Assembly: GCA_949292175.1 (NCBI GenBank)
Contig: CASEYJ010000016.1
Span: 62,001-126,000 of the forward strand
Source of the DNA: an uncultured bacterium
GTDB taxonomy: Bacteria > Cyanobacteriota > Vampirovibrionia > Gastranaerophilales > Gastranaerophilaceae
DNA length: 64,000 nucleotides
Direction of reading: 5' to 3'
Positions 1 to 7,774 of this stretch are shown here, piece after piece; within the stretch, counting starts at the first letter, position 1; each line of letters opens with the position of its first letter. Position numbers and translations under genes: made by a program. Below the pieces are notes generated by a model. That model ran no database searches and was not told the origin of the DNA. It worked only from the letters and a program-made list of their open reading frames with translations.

Positions 1-723
1 TTTGCGTATCCGCCAACAATTATTCCTAAAGATTTTACTTGGGCAAATTACGTCGGTGTTTGGCACAAAGTTGATTTCATAGGATATTTTGTAAATAGTA
101 TGATAGTTGCGGGCGGAACTGTATTGTTAAATCTTATACTTTCTGCGATGGCAGGGTATCCGCTTGCAAGAATGGAATTTAAAGGAAAGAAAATTGCTTT
201 CTTTTCTATTCTTGCGACAATTATGATACCGTTTCAGGCTATTATGCTTCCTGTCTATTTGATTACTTTAAAATTGCATCTTGTCGATAGCGTGAGTAAT
301 GTTGCGGGATTTATTGGTTTAATTATGCCTTTTGCGGTTAGTGCTTTTGGAATATTTCTTATGCGTCAAGCATTTTTGGGGATCCCAAAAGAAATGGAAG
401 AGGCTGCGATTGTCGATGGTTGTACTGTTTGGCAGTTGTTTTGGCGAGTTTTAATCCCTATGGTTAAACCTTCACTTGCAGTTCTTGCTATTTTTACGTT
501 TATCGGCTCTTGGGGTGAGTTCCTCTGGCCGAGTATCGTTTTAACTAAAGAAAGTATGTACACTTTGCCTGTCGGGGTTAATAATTTGCAGGGTATGTTT
601 AGCTCAAACTGGAGATTTATAGCTGCTGGTTCGATTCTTGCGACTATACCTATCTTGATATTTTTCCTTGCTATGCAAAAATATTTCATCTCAGGAGAGA
701 ATGAAGGGGCGGTTAAAGGTTAG
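1..723 (+). CDS. Carbohydrate ABC transporter permease, MalG type (5' partial)
   Basis: Inner-membrane permease subunit of a sugar importer (binding-protein-dependent transport family, MalG/UgpE-like). The frame is open from the first base of the window, so the true start lies upstream. The ATG at 100 is internal, because the 33 codons before it (PPTIIP...TWANYVGVW) match the usual periplasmic stretch before the second membrane segment. About five further hydrophobic segments follow. The EAA loop that docks on the ATPase is visible as EEAAIVDGCTVWQLFWRVLIP near 389-460. The gene converges on the TPR gene, overlapping it at the stop codons. The binding protein, partner permease and ATPase would lie off the left edge; the sugar cannot be told. 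Confidence 0.9.
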   Translation, partial: FAYPPTIIPKDFTWANYVGVWHKVDFIGYFVNSMIVAGGTVLLNLILSAMAGYPLARMEFKGKKIAFFSILATIMIPFQAIMLPVYLITLKLHLVDSVSNVAGFIGLIMPFAVSAFGIFLMRQAFLGIPKEMEEAAIVDGCTVWQLFWRVLIPMVKPSLAVLAIFTFIGSWGEFLWPSIVLTKESMYTLPVGVNNLQGMFSSNWRFIAAGSILATIPILIFFLAMQKYFISGENEGAVKG

Positions 724-1775
724 TTGTCTTCTCGTAAGAAGATATCTTTTGAAGCGCAGGTTTGGAAGTTTTTTAGCATCGCTCTATCTAAATCGTCTGT
801 TGCTACGAGTTTACCGTTTACATAGGTTATTTCGGCTGTTGTATCGTGTCCCTTTTCGAATTCTTCCCTTAAGTATTTCATACCGTTCTCATCAAGCATA
901 ATTTTTCTTGTAACATCATTCATAACGTCAAACACATATCTTTGTCTGTTTGTGTCGCCAACGTTGTTTGATATTAAAGTTGTAGCCTTATACATTTCGC
1001 TAAGAGCTTCTTTGTAATATTTTAGGTGATTTAGCAGTACTGCAAGGTTATAGTGCGCTTCATAACTCATTGGTTCAAGTTTTATTGCTTCGCAGTATGT
1101 TAGACCTGCAAGGTTATAATCTTTGTTGAGGTGGTATGCTAAAGCTAAATTATATCTGGCATCATAGTCTTTTTTTAGTATTTTAACAGCTTCTTTGTAT
1201 GACTTAATTGCTTCTTGAAGGTATATTTGTTCATTTTCCCAATCTTGATCAAGATATGTTGACTTCTGCCTGTAAGCTACGCCCCTATTATAGTAAGCGA
1301 GTCCGATGTTTGTTTTGTAGCTGGTTAGGTTATTAAAAACAAATGGGATATAAACTAATTTTCTTCTGATTCCTATAATTTTATTATACTGTTCGATTGC
1401 TTCGTCAAAGTTCCCTAATTTTTCAACAGATATAATACCGTAATTCATTCTTGCCAGTACGTAGTTTGGATTGTGCTTAATTGCTTCTCCGTACGCATCT
1501 ACTGCTGAATAGTAGTCCTCGTAAGCTACAAATATGTTTCCGAGGTTAAACCAAGCGCCATAATGTTCCGGGTATAATTTTAGTCCGTACTGGTAATTAT
1601 ATATGGCTTTTTGAAAATTTTGTTTACGTAAATATTTGTCGCCTTGAGCAACGTAATACATTCCTCGGACTTTGTTAACTTGTCTTTTATACCAATTTGG
1701 ATATACAAATATTGATGCAATGAATGCAACAATGAGCAAAAATGAAAATAATCTTCGGAATATAATCTTTACCAC
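720..1775 (-). CDS. Membrane-anchored TPR protein
   Basis: 351 residues. A single hydrophobic segment at residues 5-25 looks like a signal anchor, leaving the rest outside the cytoplasm. Tandem tetratricopeptide repeats follow from about residue 38 to 265; clear units contain NYQYGLKLYPEHYGAWFNLG, YGEAIKHNPNYVLARMNYG and YCEAIKLEPMSYEAHYNLA. The last 85 residues have no repeat. The start is GTG, chosen because GGAGAAG sits at the right distance upstream. TPRs scaffold protein-protein contacts; the partner is unknown. Its 3' end overlaps the end of the ABC permease gene on the other strand. Confidence 0.85.
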   Translation of the reverse strand: MVKIIFRRLFSFLLIVAFIASIFVYPNWYKRQVNKVRGMYYVAQGDKYLRKQNFQKAIYNYQYGLKLYPEHYGAWFNLGNIFVAYEDYYSAVDAYGEAIKHNPNYVLARMNYGIISVEKLGNFDEAIEQYNKIIGIRRKLVYIPFVFNNLTSYKTNIGLAYYNRGVAYRQKSTYLDQDWENEQIYLQEAIKSYKEAVKILKKDYDARYNLALAYHLNKDYNLAGLTYCEAIKLEPMSYEAHYNLAVLLNHLKYYKEALSEMYKATTLISNNVGDTNRQRYVFDVMNDVTRKIMLDENGMKYLREEFEKGHDTTAEITYVNGKLVATDDLDRAMLKNFQTCASKDIFLREDN

Positions 1776-1872
1776 TTTCTTCTCCTGCCTTTTATTGTAC
1801 TATTCTTTGCGGGTTTTGGCAAGTTTACAGTTCTTGATTAATATTAACTTTTGTTAAGCTTTTTTTTACGTA

Positions 1873-1913
1873 ATGCAATTTTGTGAATGCAAATGTTTTT
1901 ATATAAGTAAGGT
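1873..1913 (+). promoter_or_regulatory. Two-box promoter-like element, copy A
   Basis: ATGCAATTT (1873-1881), 17 nt, then TTATATAAGTAAGGT (1899-1913). Both boxes and the 17-nt gap recur exactly at 19335-19375, and in looser form at 20324 and 32057 (minus). The second box sits where a -10 would put the transcription start about 25-30 nt before the ATG at 1942, leaving room for GGAGG. The first box is not a standard sigma-70 -35, so an alternative sigma factor or an activator is possible. Confidence 0.5.
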
Positions 1914-1941
1914 TAGGTATAATAAATTCGGAGGTAGGGAA

Positions 1942-2751
1942 ATGGATCCTTCAATGATGATGTTTACACCATTTACTGGTGCGACAATGAACAATGATAT
2001 ATTAATGGCTCCATTTTTGAATAATTATCAAAGTCAAGTTGCAGCTTTAGATAATTTCAACAGAATGAACGGTGATATGTTAAGTATGAACGGAAGCATC
2101 TTCCCTAACTTCACCGGAACTTTTGATTACGATCAATATTATCGTAATATGAAGCGTAATCAGGAATATATGTATGATAACCAGCTTTATCAAAATCAAA
2201 GATGGCGTACAAATGATTTTGAGATAAATGCACCTTTGCAAAATATTCAAGAACAATGTGCAAACCTTAAGACAAAGATTATTCAAGATGAACAAGAACA
2301 GATTATGGATTCATTTAATGAATTGAAGGCTGCTGTTCGTGAAGCTTATGATCCTGAAGGAAACGCAACAGACAGACAGATTACAGCAAAGGCAAAAGCT
2401 CTTTATAAACAGTATCAAGGTGTAGAATTAACTGAAGATATTTTGAATAATTCAAGCGGACCATTCAAACAAGGTTTCTTACAGACAATTTCTTTAGGCT
2501 TATACGACGGTGTTTCAGCTCATGAAAACGTTGCTAAGATTACTAACCAACCTGTTGGTAGAAAACAAAAAGCTCAAAAGACTGCAGGAAACGCATTAGG
2601 TGGTGCGACAATAGGTGCAGTTGGTTTAGCTCTTTTGTCAAAAATAAAATGGATTGCTCCATTATTCAAGAGTAAACCTTTATGGGCAGCTGTCGCAGGT
2701 GCCGTTGGTGGAGCTTTGGCGGCTCCTGCTGTTAGTCAGATGAAATCTTAA
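1942..2751 (+). CDS. Unknown protein with C-terminal glycine-zipper membrane hairpin
   Basis: 269 residues, family not recognised. The ATG at 1942 is chosen over an in-frame ATG at 1873: GGAGG lies 8 nt upstream of it, while the earlier ATG falls inside the promoter-like element. The N-terminal third is rich in Met, Asn, Gln and Tyr (MDPSMMMFTPFTGATMNND). The middle is a charged, probably helical region. The C-terminus has two small-residue-rich hydrophobic stretches (ALGGATIGAVGLALL and WAAVAGAVGGALAAP) that look like a glycine-zipper membrane hairpin. No signal peptide is seen. It shares promoter architecture and the glycine-zipper style with the genes at 19420 and 20395, so these may be one group of membrane-associated or secreted proteins (inference). 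Confidence 0.75.
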   Translation: MDPSMMMFTPFTGATMNNDILMAPFLNNYQSQVAALDNFNRMNGDMLSMNGSIFPNFTGTFDYDQYYRNMKRNQEYMYDNQLYQNQRWRTNDFEINAPLQNIQEQCANLKTKIIQDEQEQIMDSFNELKAAVREAYDPEGNATDRQITAKAKALYKQYQGVELTEDILNNSSGPFKQGFLQTISLGLYDGVSAHENVAKITNQPVGRKQKAQKTAGNALGGATIGAVGLALLSKIKWIAPLFKSKPLWAAVAGAVGGALAAPAVSQMKS

Positions 2752-2808
2752 AATAAGTTTTAATTTCTCAAATTTTGTGCGTAAAGGTATTAAAAATGTG
2801 TGTGAATC

Positions 2809-2833
2809 AGGCTGAAGTTTTTCAGCCTTTTTT
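2809..2833 (+). terminator. Rho-independent terminator
   Basis: Perfect 8-bp stem AGGCTGAA / TTCAGCCT with a 4-nt loop, followed by a run of T. It closes the gene ending at 2751. Confidence 0.85.
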
Positions 2834-2847
2834 ATTATCAAATAAAG

Positions 2848-2879
2848 AAACTCCGTTTCAAGGAGGAGAAACGGAGTTT
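2848..2879 (+). other. Perfect 12-bp hairpin with a Shine-Dalgarno-like loop
   Basis: AAACTCCGTTTC (2848-2859) and GAAACGGAGTTT (2868-2879) pair perfectly around the 8-nt loop AAGGAGGA. No T-run follows directly (the nearest is about 50 nt on), so it is not a standard terminator and lies just beyond one. The loop presents AAGGAGG, which matches an anti-anti-SD and also a CsrA-type GGA loop. It could be a small RNA, a processed 3' element or an mRNA stability element. Confidence 0.6.
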
Positions 2880-2942
2880 AACCAGTAAAAGAGACATCAC
2901 CAACATTATTATTCATTTTTTTTAGAAGTCAAATTTTTTCGG

Positions 2943-2972
2943 TTGGAAATTTTTGATTGTTTATTTTATAAT
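2943..2972 (+). promoter_or_regulatory. Sigma-70 promoter with -10 seven nt before the start codon
   Basis: TTGGAA (2943-2948), 18-nt spacer, TATAAT (2967-2972). The -10 ends 7 nt before the ATG at 2979, so transcription should begin at or next to the start codon. There is no Shine-Dalgarno. Predicted leaderless mRNA. Confidence 0.6.
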
Positions 2973-2978
2973 TCTCTT

Positions 2979-3557
2979 ATGAGGATATTGTTTATTTTAT
3001 TATTAGGTTTATGTCTTGCGGGAGTGCCTGTACTAGCAGAAGAAACTGCCGATATGGATATGCGTGTTAACTCAATGTATGCGGCAAATCAAATTGATAA
3101 TGCTTTTAATTTGCTGTTAAGTATCCCTCAAGAGGATAGAACCACTCAACAATGGCTTATCTTGGGTAATATTATGCAAGATATGGGTAAAAGCGGTGAT
3201 GCTGAGTTTATGTATGAGCATGCAATCAATAAAGATGCTAAAAATTATAAAGCTTTGTATAATTTGGCGAATTTGTATTTAGAAAATGGTAAGCCTAATA
3301 TGGCTATTGATAAGTACAAGGCTGCGTTAAAAGTAAAAAATGATTTTGCTTATGCTTATTATAATTTAGGTTGTGCTTATATAAAATTAGGTGAATTCAG
3401 AAAGGCAAAAAATGCACTTCTTGATGCAATATATTTTAAGTCGACAGAGCCGGATTTTCATTATAATTTGGCGTATGTTTATAAAAAGCTGAATAAGCCT
3501 AAAGACGCCGAGCTTTATCTTGGATATTATAATAAATTAATTAATGATAAAAAGTAG
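2979..3557 (+). CDS. Secreted TPR protein
   Basis: 192 residues. The ATG at 2979 is chosen over the one 12 codons upstream because it opens a classic signal peptide (MRILFILLLGLCLAGVPVLA, cleavage near residue 20) and because the TATAAT box lies inside the longer reading. At least three TPR units follow; clear ones contain MYEHAINKDAKNYKALYNLA and YKAALKVKNDFAYAYYNLG. Probably periplasmic or surface-associated; the partner is unknown. The HAD phosphatase gene begins 9 nt downstream on the same strand, suggesting cotranscription. Translation is predicted to be leaderless. Confidence 0.8.
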   Translation: MRILFILLLGLCLAGVPVLAEETADMDMRVNSMYAANQIDNAFNLLLSIPQEDRTTQQWLILGNIMQDMGKSGDAEFMYEHAINKDAKNYKALYNLANLYLENGKPNMAIDKYKAALKVKNDFAYAYYNLGCAYIKLGEFRKAKNALLDAIYFKSTEPDFHYNLAYVYKKLNKPKDAELYLGYYNKLINDKK

Positions 3558-3566
3558 GATTACGTA

Positions 3567-4265
3567 ATGAATAAATATAGTGGTATAATTTTCGATTTTA
3601 ACGGGACACTTTTCTTCGATTCTCATATGCATTATGATGCGTGGCGTGAATTCTCTAAAAAGCTTCGTGGAACAGCTTTTTCTGATGAAGAGATGCGTAA
3701 GTATATGTTTGGTAGAACCAACAAGGATATAATTGCCTATGCAATATCAAAGGAGCCGGAGCCGGATTTAGTTGAAAAGTTGGCTGCTGAGAAGGAAGGG
3801 TTATATCGAGATATGTGTAGGGCTTTGGGGGATAAGTGCAAGCTAGCTCCTTATGCGGTTGAATTTTTGGATTATTTGAAGTCGAATAATATCCCTCGCA
3901 CAATTGCTACTATGTCTGAAAAGGATAATGTAGATTTCTATATTGAGCATTTTAAGCTTGAAAGATGGTTTGATGTGGATAAAATAGTTTATTCTGACGG
4001 TACCATAAAAGGTAAACCTGAACCTGATATATATCAAATTGCCGCTAAAAATTTGGGGCTTCCTCCGGCTGAGTGTGTTGTTGTTGAGGATGCTATTTCA
4101 GGTATTCAGTCAGCTAAGGCTGCAGGTATTGGTAAAATTGTAGCTATTGCTTCTTTGGAGCCTATTGAATATTACAAAAATATTTCAGCAGTTGATGAAA
4201 TTATCGAGGATTTTAGAAACTTTGAAGGTATTATTTCTAAAAATGCCGAAATGATTAAACTATAA
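3567..4265 (+). CDS. HAD-superfamily phosphatase / beta-phosphoglucomutase-like
   Basis: 232 residues with the HAD core and a helical cap inserted after motif I. Motif I is DFNGT (D10-T14): the nucleophile Asp10 is kept, but the second Asp of DxD, the usual acid/base, is Asn12. Motif II Thr115 (ATMSEKDN), motif III Lys150 (KGKPEPD) and motif IV E174-D175 (VVVEDAISGI) are intact, in the pattern of the sugar-phosphate phosphatase/beta-PGM subfamily. The Asn may slow phosphoenzyme hydrolysis or mark a distinct subgroup. Substrate unknown. The 3' end overlaps the convergent metalloprotease-like gene by 11 nt. Confidence 0.85.
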   Translation: MNKYSGIIFDFNGTLFFDSHMHYDAWREFSKKLRGTAFSDEEMRKYMFGRTNKDIIAYAISKEPEPDLVEKLAAEKEGLYRDMCRALGDKCKLAPYAVEFLDYLKSNNIPRTIATMSEKDNVDFYIEHFKLERWFDVDKIVYSDGTIKGKPEPDIYQIAAKNLGLPPAECVVVEDAISGIQSAKAAGIGKIVAIASLEPIEYYKNISAVDEIIEDFRNFEGIISKNAEMIKL

Positions 4266-5640
4266 AGTTTAGTAATTCTTTTTTATCATCTTCCAGAGTA
4301 TTACCTGTTGTGAAATTAGTGTAAGCTTTGTATGCTATTGTTCCATCATCGTATGTAATATCTGTGTTATAAGCCATGTTTTCATTGTGACCGTGGTTTG
4401 CTACATCGTCTGTATTTCCTAAGTCGTGGAAACCTAGACCGCCGCCATTACCTGTTGGTAAGAAGATATCTTCAAATGTCAATTCATTTAAATTAACATC
4501 AGTAAAAATTGAGTCAACTACAGCTTGAGTTTTAGGGTCCCAATCTGTTTTTATTAATTGACCACGGAAGTCATCTTCAAGCATTTCACAAGTGTTGTAT
4601 GTAACTGCTTCATTTGTAATGTGTGTTGAGTGGATTAATTCGTGTGCTAGGATTGATGCAAAGTATGTTGAAGCGTAGTCATAATATACATCATCTGATG
4701 ATAAGATAATATCTGCATAAGCTTGGTTGATTTCTTCTTGAGTTACACCTTCTTCAAACAAGTAGTCAAAATCTTTGTATTCATATGCTTTTTGAACTTG
4801 GTATTCATTTTTATATTTTCTGTTAATGCAGAATACTCCTGCGTTTAAGATAATGCTTCTGTTACCGTGTGTTAAAGCTCCTACGTTGTCATTTGCGTGA
4901 TCTTCTGGGTTTAGGTAGTATGAAGTGTTGTATGATGCGGAATAAGCTCCAAGTACAACGTATCCTTCTCCTGATGCTTCTGCAAAGTATTCATCATTTC
5001 CGAAGCCAATTGGGAAATCACAAGTTTCTATTGCTTTTCTTAGTCTTAATAAGAAAGAAAGTTTTACTTCAGAATCGCCTCTTTCTTTGCCTTCCGCAAC
5101 TTTTGCGTCGTAATTATTGATATAGTCGTCTAGCCAATTGATAAGTTTATCAATACCTTCTTTTATAATTCTTTCTTGAACTTCCTGATTATAGTTTGAG
5201 CTATATTGGATATTTTTATAGATTTCATTTGTAGAAGTTTTGGTTTTTATATTACTGTTAGTGGTTGGAGTTGGAGCTGCTGTTGAACCGGTTTCTTCTG
5301 TTGTAGAATTTGTTGTTTTAGTTGGTTCATATGCTTCAAATTCAATTTTTTTTGCAGTGAATACCTTGTTTGAATCGAAGTTGCTTCCATCTGTATTGTT
5401 ATTTAGTACAGAATTGATGATATCTGTTTCAGTTTGCGTATTCTTAATTTGATCTTCGATTTCACCGGATAAAACATCTTCTACCAAAACAACTCCTTTG
5501 ATACTTGATGTATCAATTTGGTTGTTAGTTAGCTTTAGAAATGAAGGGCCAACTGTTGTACCTTTTTTAATAGCTTCTGCTATGTCTACGGTTACTTTCT
5601 TTGTGCTATTTAATTGTAGTGATGTGATATCTGTTGTCAT
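4255..5640 (-). CDS. Predicted HExxH zinc metalloprotease-like protein
   Basis: 461 residues, family not recognised. A zinc-site signature is visible as ILAHELIHSTH (H333-E334-x-x-H337). A further His340, and acidic residues E344 and E352, could supply the third ligand, which I cannot assign. The N-terminal 105 residues precede a Thr/Ser/Pro-rich linker (about 106-136); the protease-like part is roughly 140-461. No signal peptide is evident. It starts 5 nt after the MGMSASQARLL gene on the same strand, so the two almost surely share the sigma-28-like promoter at 7712-7739. That pairing suggests it acts on or with the same exported structure (inference). Confidence 0.7.
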   Translation of the reverse strand: MTTDITSLQLNSTKKVTVDIAEAIKKGTTVGPSFLKLTNNQIDTSSIKGVVLVEDVLSGEIEDQIKNTQTETDIINSVLNNNTDGSNFDSNKVFTAKKIEFEAYEPTKTTNSTTEETGSTAAPTPTTNSNIKTKTSTNEIYKNIQYSSNYNQEVQERIIKEGIDKLINWLDDYINNYDAKVAEGKERGDSEVKLSFLLRLRKAIETCDFPIGFGNDEYFAEASGEGYVVLGAYSASYNTSYYLNPEDHANDNVGALTHGNRSIILNAGVFCINRKYKNEYQVQKAYEYKDFDYLFEEGVTQEEINQAYADIILSSDDVYYDYASTYFASILAHELIHSTHITNEAVTYNTCEMLEDDFRGQLIKTDWDPKTQAVVDSIFTDVNLNELTFEDIFLPTGNGGGLGFHDLGNTDDVANHGHNENMAYNTDITYDDGTIAYKAYTNFTTGNTLEDDKKELLNFIV

Positions 5641-5645
5641 AGTTC

Positions 5646-7676
5646 TTATCCGAATGTTTTGAATGATCTTTCTACGTTTTTATTTAGTACGCTCTTTATG
5701 CTTTCTTCTTCTTGTAGGTATGCATTATATTCTGTATCAATTTTCTTTTGATCTAATTCATAGCGTTTATCTTTTGCTTGAATTTCTTCCATTGCTTTGT
5801 TGTACTCTGCTTCTGCTCTTTGAGCTGCTTCTTCCTCAGCTTGGTCTGTAATTACTGAGCAAGTGCTTAAGCTTACTACTTCGAAGAATAAACCATTTAA
5901 TGAAACTGTTTGTGTTGATTCTTCATTCGCTTGTTTTACAAGTTGCAATGCTCCGCTTCTTAAACCTTGTTCCAAAGCCATTGATGAGATTGAGAAGTTT
6001 GGATCTTCAACAAGTTCTGTTTTGTAGACATCAACTTCTTGGTATATAGGTTTTTGTTGGTATCCAATTGGTTCTGCATCTGTATCTGGAACTTCTTTTT
6101 CACCTTCTTGTACCAATCCAGCTTTTTGTAGTTCAGAAAGGTTTAGAACAGGAAGGTTGTTATTTTTACCGCTAACTTGAGTTTGGTCATCATAACCAGT
6201 TGTTCCAGGTGTTAACCAAATTGGAAGTTCGCTTCCGTCCGGTAGAGTTTCAACTGCGTCTCTTAAAGAGTCAGGTTGAATTCTTGAACCATTTGCAAAG
6301 CTTGGGTCATTTGTGCCTTCCCAATACAATACGTCGTTGTTGTTTCTTGTATCTAGGGCAATCATATTTTTGATATTTGATTCAATTACAGGACCCCAGT
6401 TTGCTAGGTCTTTTCCGTTGATTTTTTCACCGTTTGCTGTTGTTATGCTGCCTAATGATATACAGTTGTTAATAATTGTTTCGTATGTATCATCTCCGAT
6501 AAATCCGTTAATTGAATTTGAATAATCTTTACCATTGCCTAATGAAATGTTTACATCTGAATAGCAGTTTTCAATTACGTTATCAGGATCACCGTATTCT
6601 GGGTTTGTGTTAGCTCCAATGAAGCCGCCGATATATCCGTACGTTTCATCTGCGTTTGGTACACTGATTGAACCTTGAGCTGAAGTGTTTCTGATAGAAC
6701 CTTGGTTATAACCAACAACGCCACCAACTCCGGCTCTTTCTGGTTGATATCCTTCTGGGTATTCTTTATCTTTTAAGTTACAAGTGATGTTTACGTTTGT
6801 TACGTTACAGTTTTCGATCAAGCCGCCATCGCCTAAGTAACCTGCAATACCACCGATTGCATCTGATTCTGCTGCGATATTAGCACCATCAATATTAACG
6901 TTTTTAACAACGCCATATACATCTCTGAATAAACCTTGGATACCGTTTAAGCCTGTGATAGTCGCACCGTTACCATCAAATACACCTTGGAAGAATGGAA
7001 TACCTGTGCTTACGTATTTTGACATGTCAATTGTGTCAACATCAAGTACGTAATTTTGTTGAAGTGCATTTGAAATATTGCCTGCTGCGCCTTCATTCAT
7101 CATCATTTCGTAGATTGCTTCAAAGCCTGCTTGAGATTTTATTGCAATTGAATTTAATTCTACTTCTTTTCCATTTATTACTGTCTTATATGATTGAACA
7201 GCTAAATCTTCTTCACCTAGTCCGGTTGCATCAATGATAGCTTGCATTTTTGCAGCGTCACCTGTTGCTGTTGCTGATGGTGCTTGGAATCCTTCTGCCG
7301 GAACTTTCTTTGTTGGATAGATAGGTTTTGTTAAATCGTCTTCGTAACCAATAAGAATTGTATCCTTTTCACCTGTTGCAACTTTTTGATATGAATAACC
7401 AAGAAGTTTGCTGCCATCTGTAACCATATAGCCTTGAGCTTTTAAGTTTGCTAAGCTGATGTATTCTTGGTTTGTATATGAACCGTTTGCTGTGAATATG
7501 TTATTGTTAACAAATAGGCGTGTTGAATTAAGAGCATTGATGTACTTTTCTTGGATAGCTTCAGTATCCATTGAAAGTCTAATCTTTGCATCTGAAATTT
7601 GTTGTCCCTTCAAAGATAAATTATTTAGTTGTGCTGTGAGGTATAATAACCTTGCTTGTGAAGCTGACATTCCCAT
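5646..7676 (-). CDS. Large MGMSASQARLL-type protein with GLUG-like repeats
   Basis: 676 residues, function unknown. N-terminal helical module (1-60, MGMSASQARLLYLTAQLNN) and C-terminal coiled module (about 610-676, ending in SIKSVLNKNVERSFKTFG) both match the protein at 36897-39188, whereas the middle does not. The middle (about 226-410) has GLUG-like beta-helix repeats (GVFDGNGATITGLN; then IGGIAGY, VGGVVGY and IGGFIGA units each followed by IENC- or IRNT-like strands), typical of surface proteins. No Sec signal peptide. GGAAG lies upstream of the ATG. The promoter is sigma-28-like. Flagellin-like export through the flagellar system would fit paired helical ends and this promoter, but is unproven. 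Confidence 0.8.
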   Translation of the reverse strand: MGMSASQARLLYLTAQLNNLSLKGQQISDAKIRLSMDTEAIQEKYINALNSTRLFVNNNIFTANGSYTNQEYISLANLKAQGYMVTDGSKLLGYSYQKVATGEKDTILIGYEDDLTKPIYPTKKVPAEGFQAPSATATGDAAKMQAIIDATGLGEEDLAVQSYKTVINGKEVELNSIAIKSQAGFEAIYEMMMNEGAAGNISNALQQNYVLDVDTIDMSKYVSTGIPFFQGVFDGNGATITGLNGIQGLFRDVYGVVKNVNIDGANIAAESDAIGGIAGYLGDGGLIENCNVTNVNITCNLKDKEYPEGYQPERAGVGGVVGYNQGSIRNTSAQGSISVPNADETYGYIGGFIGANTNPEYGDPDNVIENCYSDVNISLGNGKDYSNSINGFIGDDTYETIINNCISLGSITTANGEKINGKDLANWGPVIESNIKNMIALDTRNNNDVLYWEGTNDPSFANGSRIQPDSLRDAVETLPDGSELPIWLTPGTTGYDDQTQVSGKNNNLPVLNLSELQKAGLVQEGEKEVPDTDAEPIGYQQKPIYQEVDVYKTELVEDPNFSISSMALEQGLRSGALQLVKQANEESTQTVSLNGLFFEVVSLSTCSVITDQAEEEAAQRAEAEYNKAMEEIQAKDKRYELDQKKIDTEYNAYLQEEESIKSVLNKNVERSFKTFG

Positions 7677-7711
7677 AATTTAACTTCCTTTTGTTAATTT
7701 CCTTATTCTCT

Positions 7712-7739
7712 ATGTCGGCTTCTTTAGGCTATTTCTTTA
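7712..7739 (-). promoter_or_regulatory. Sigma-28 (FliA)-like promoter of the 5646-7676 operon
   Basis: On the minus strand: TAAAGAAA (7739-7732), 12 nt, GCCGACAT (7719-7712). The FliA/SigD consensus is TAAA, about 15 nt, GCCGATAA; here the TAAA-to-GCCGA gap is 16. The same arrangement with a perfect GCCGATAA precedes the sister gene at 39188. Start-codon distance is about 35 nt. Confidence 0.6.
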
Positions 7740-7754
7740 ATGTTTTGAGGGGTT

Positions 7755-7774
7755 TTGTTAACAATTTGTTACAA
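7755..7774 (-). promoter_or_regulatory. Conserved direct-repeat activator site, copy 1
   Basis: TTGTTAACAATTTGTTACAA on the plus strand: two TTGTTA units 11 bp apart, one helical turn. It begins 15 bp beyond the -35, exactly as in the copy at 39271-39290. It overlaps the 3' end of the GIY-YIG gene. Confidence 0.5.

Noticed and set aside
1873..1941. Longer N-terminus for the 1942 gene
   Set aside because: The region matches the promoter element at 19335, and the ribosome-binding site fits only the ATG at 1942.
6995..7237. Leu-rich plus-strand frames inside the large minus-strand genes
   Set aside because: Leu/His-rich shadow frames opposite Gln/Asn/Lys-rich coding sequence; no ribosome-binding sites or homology.
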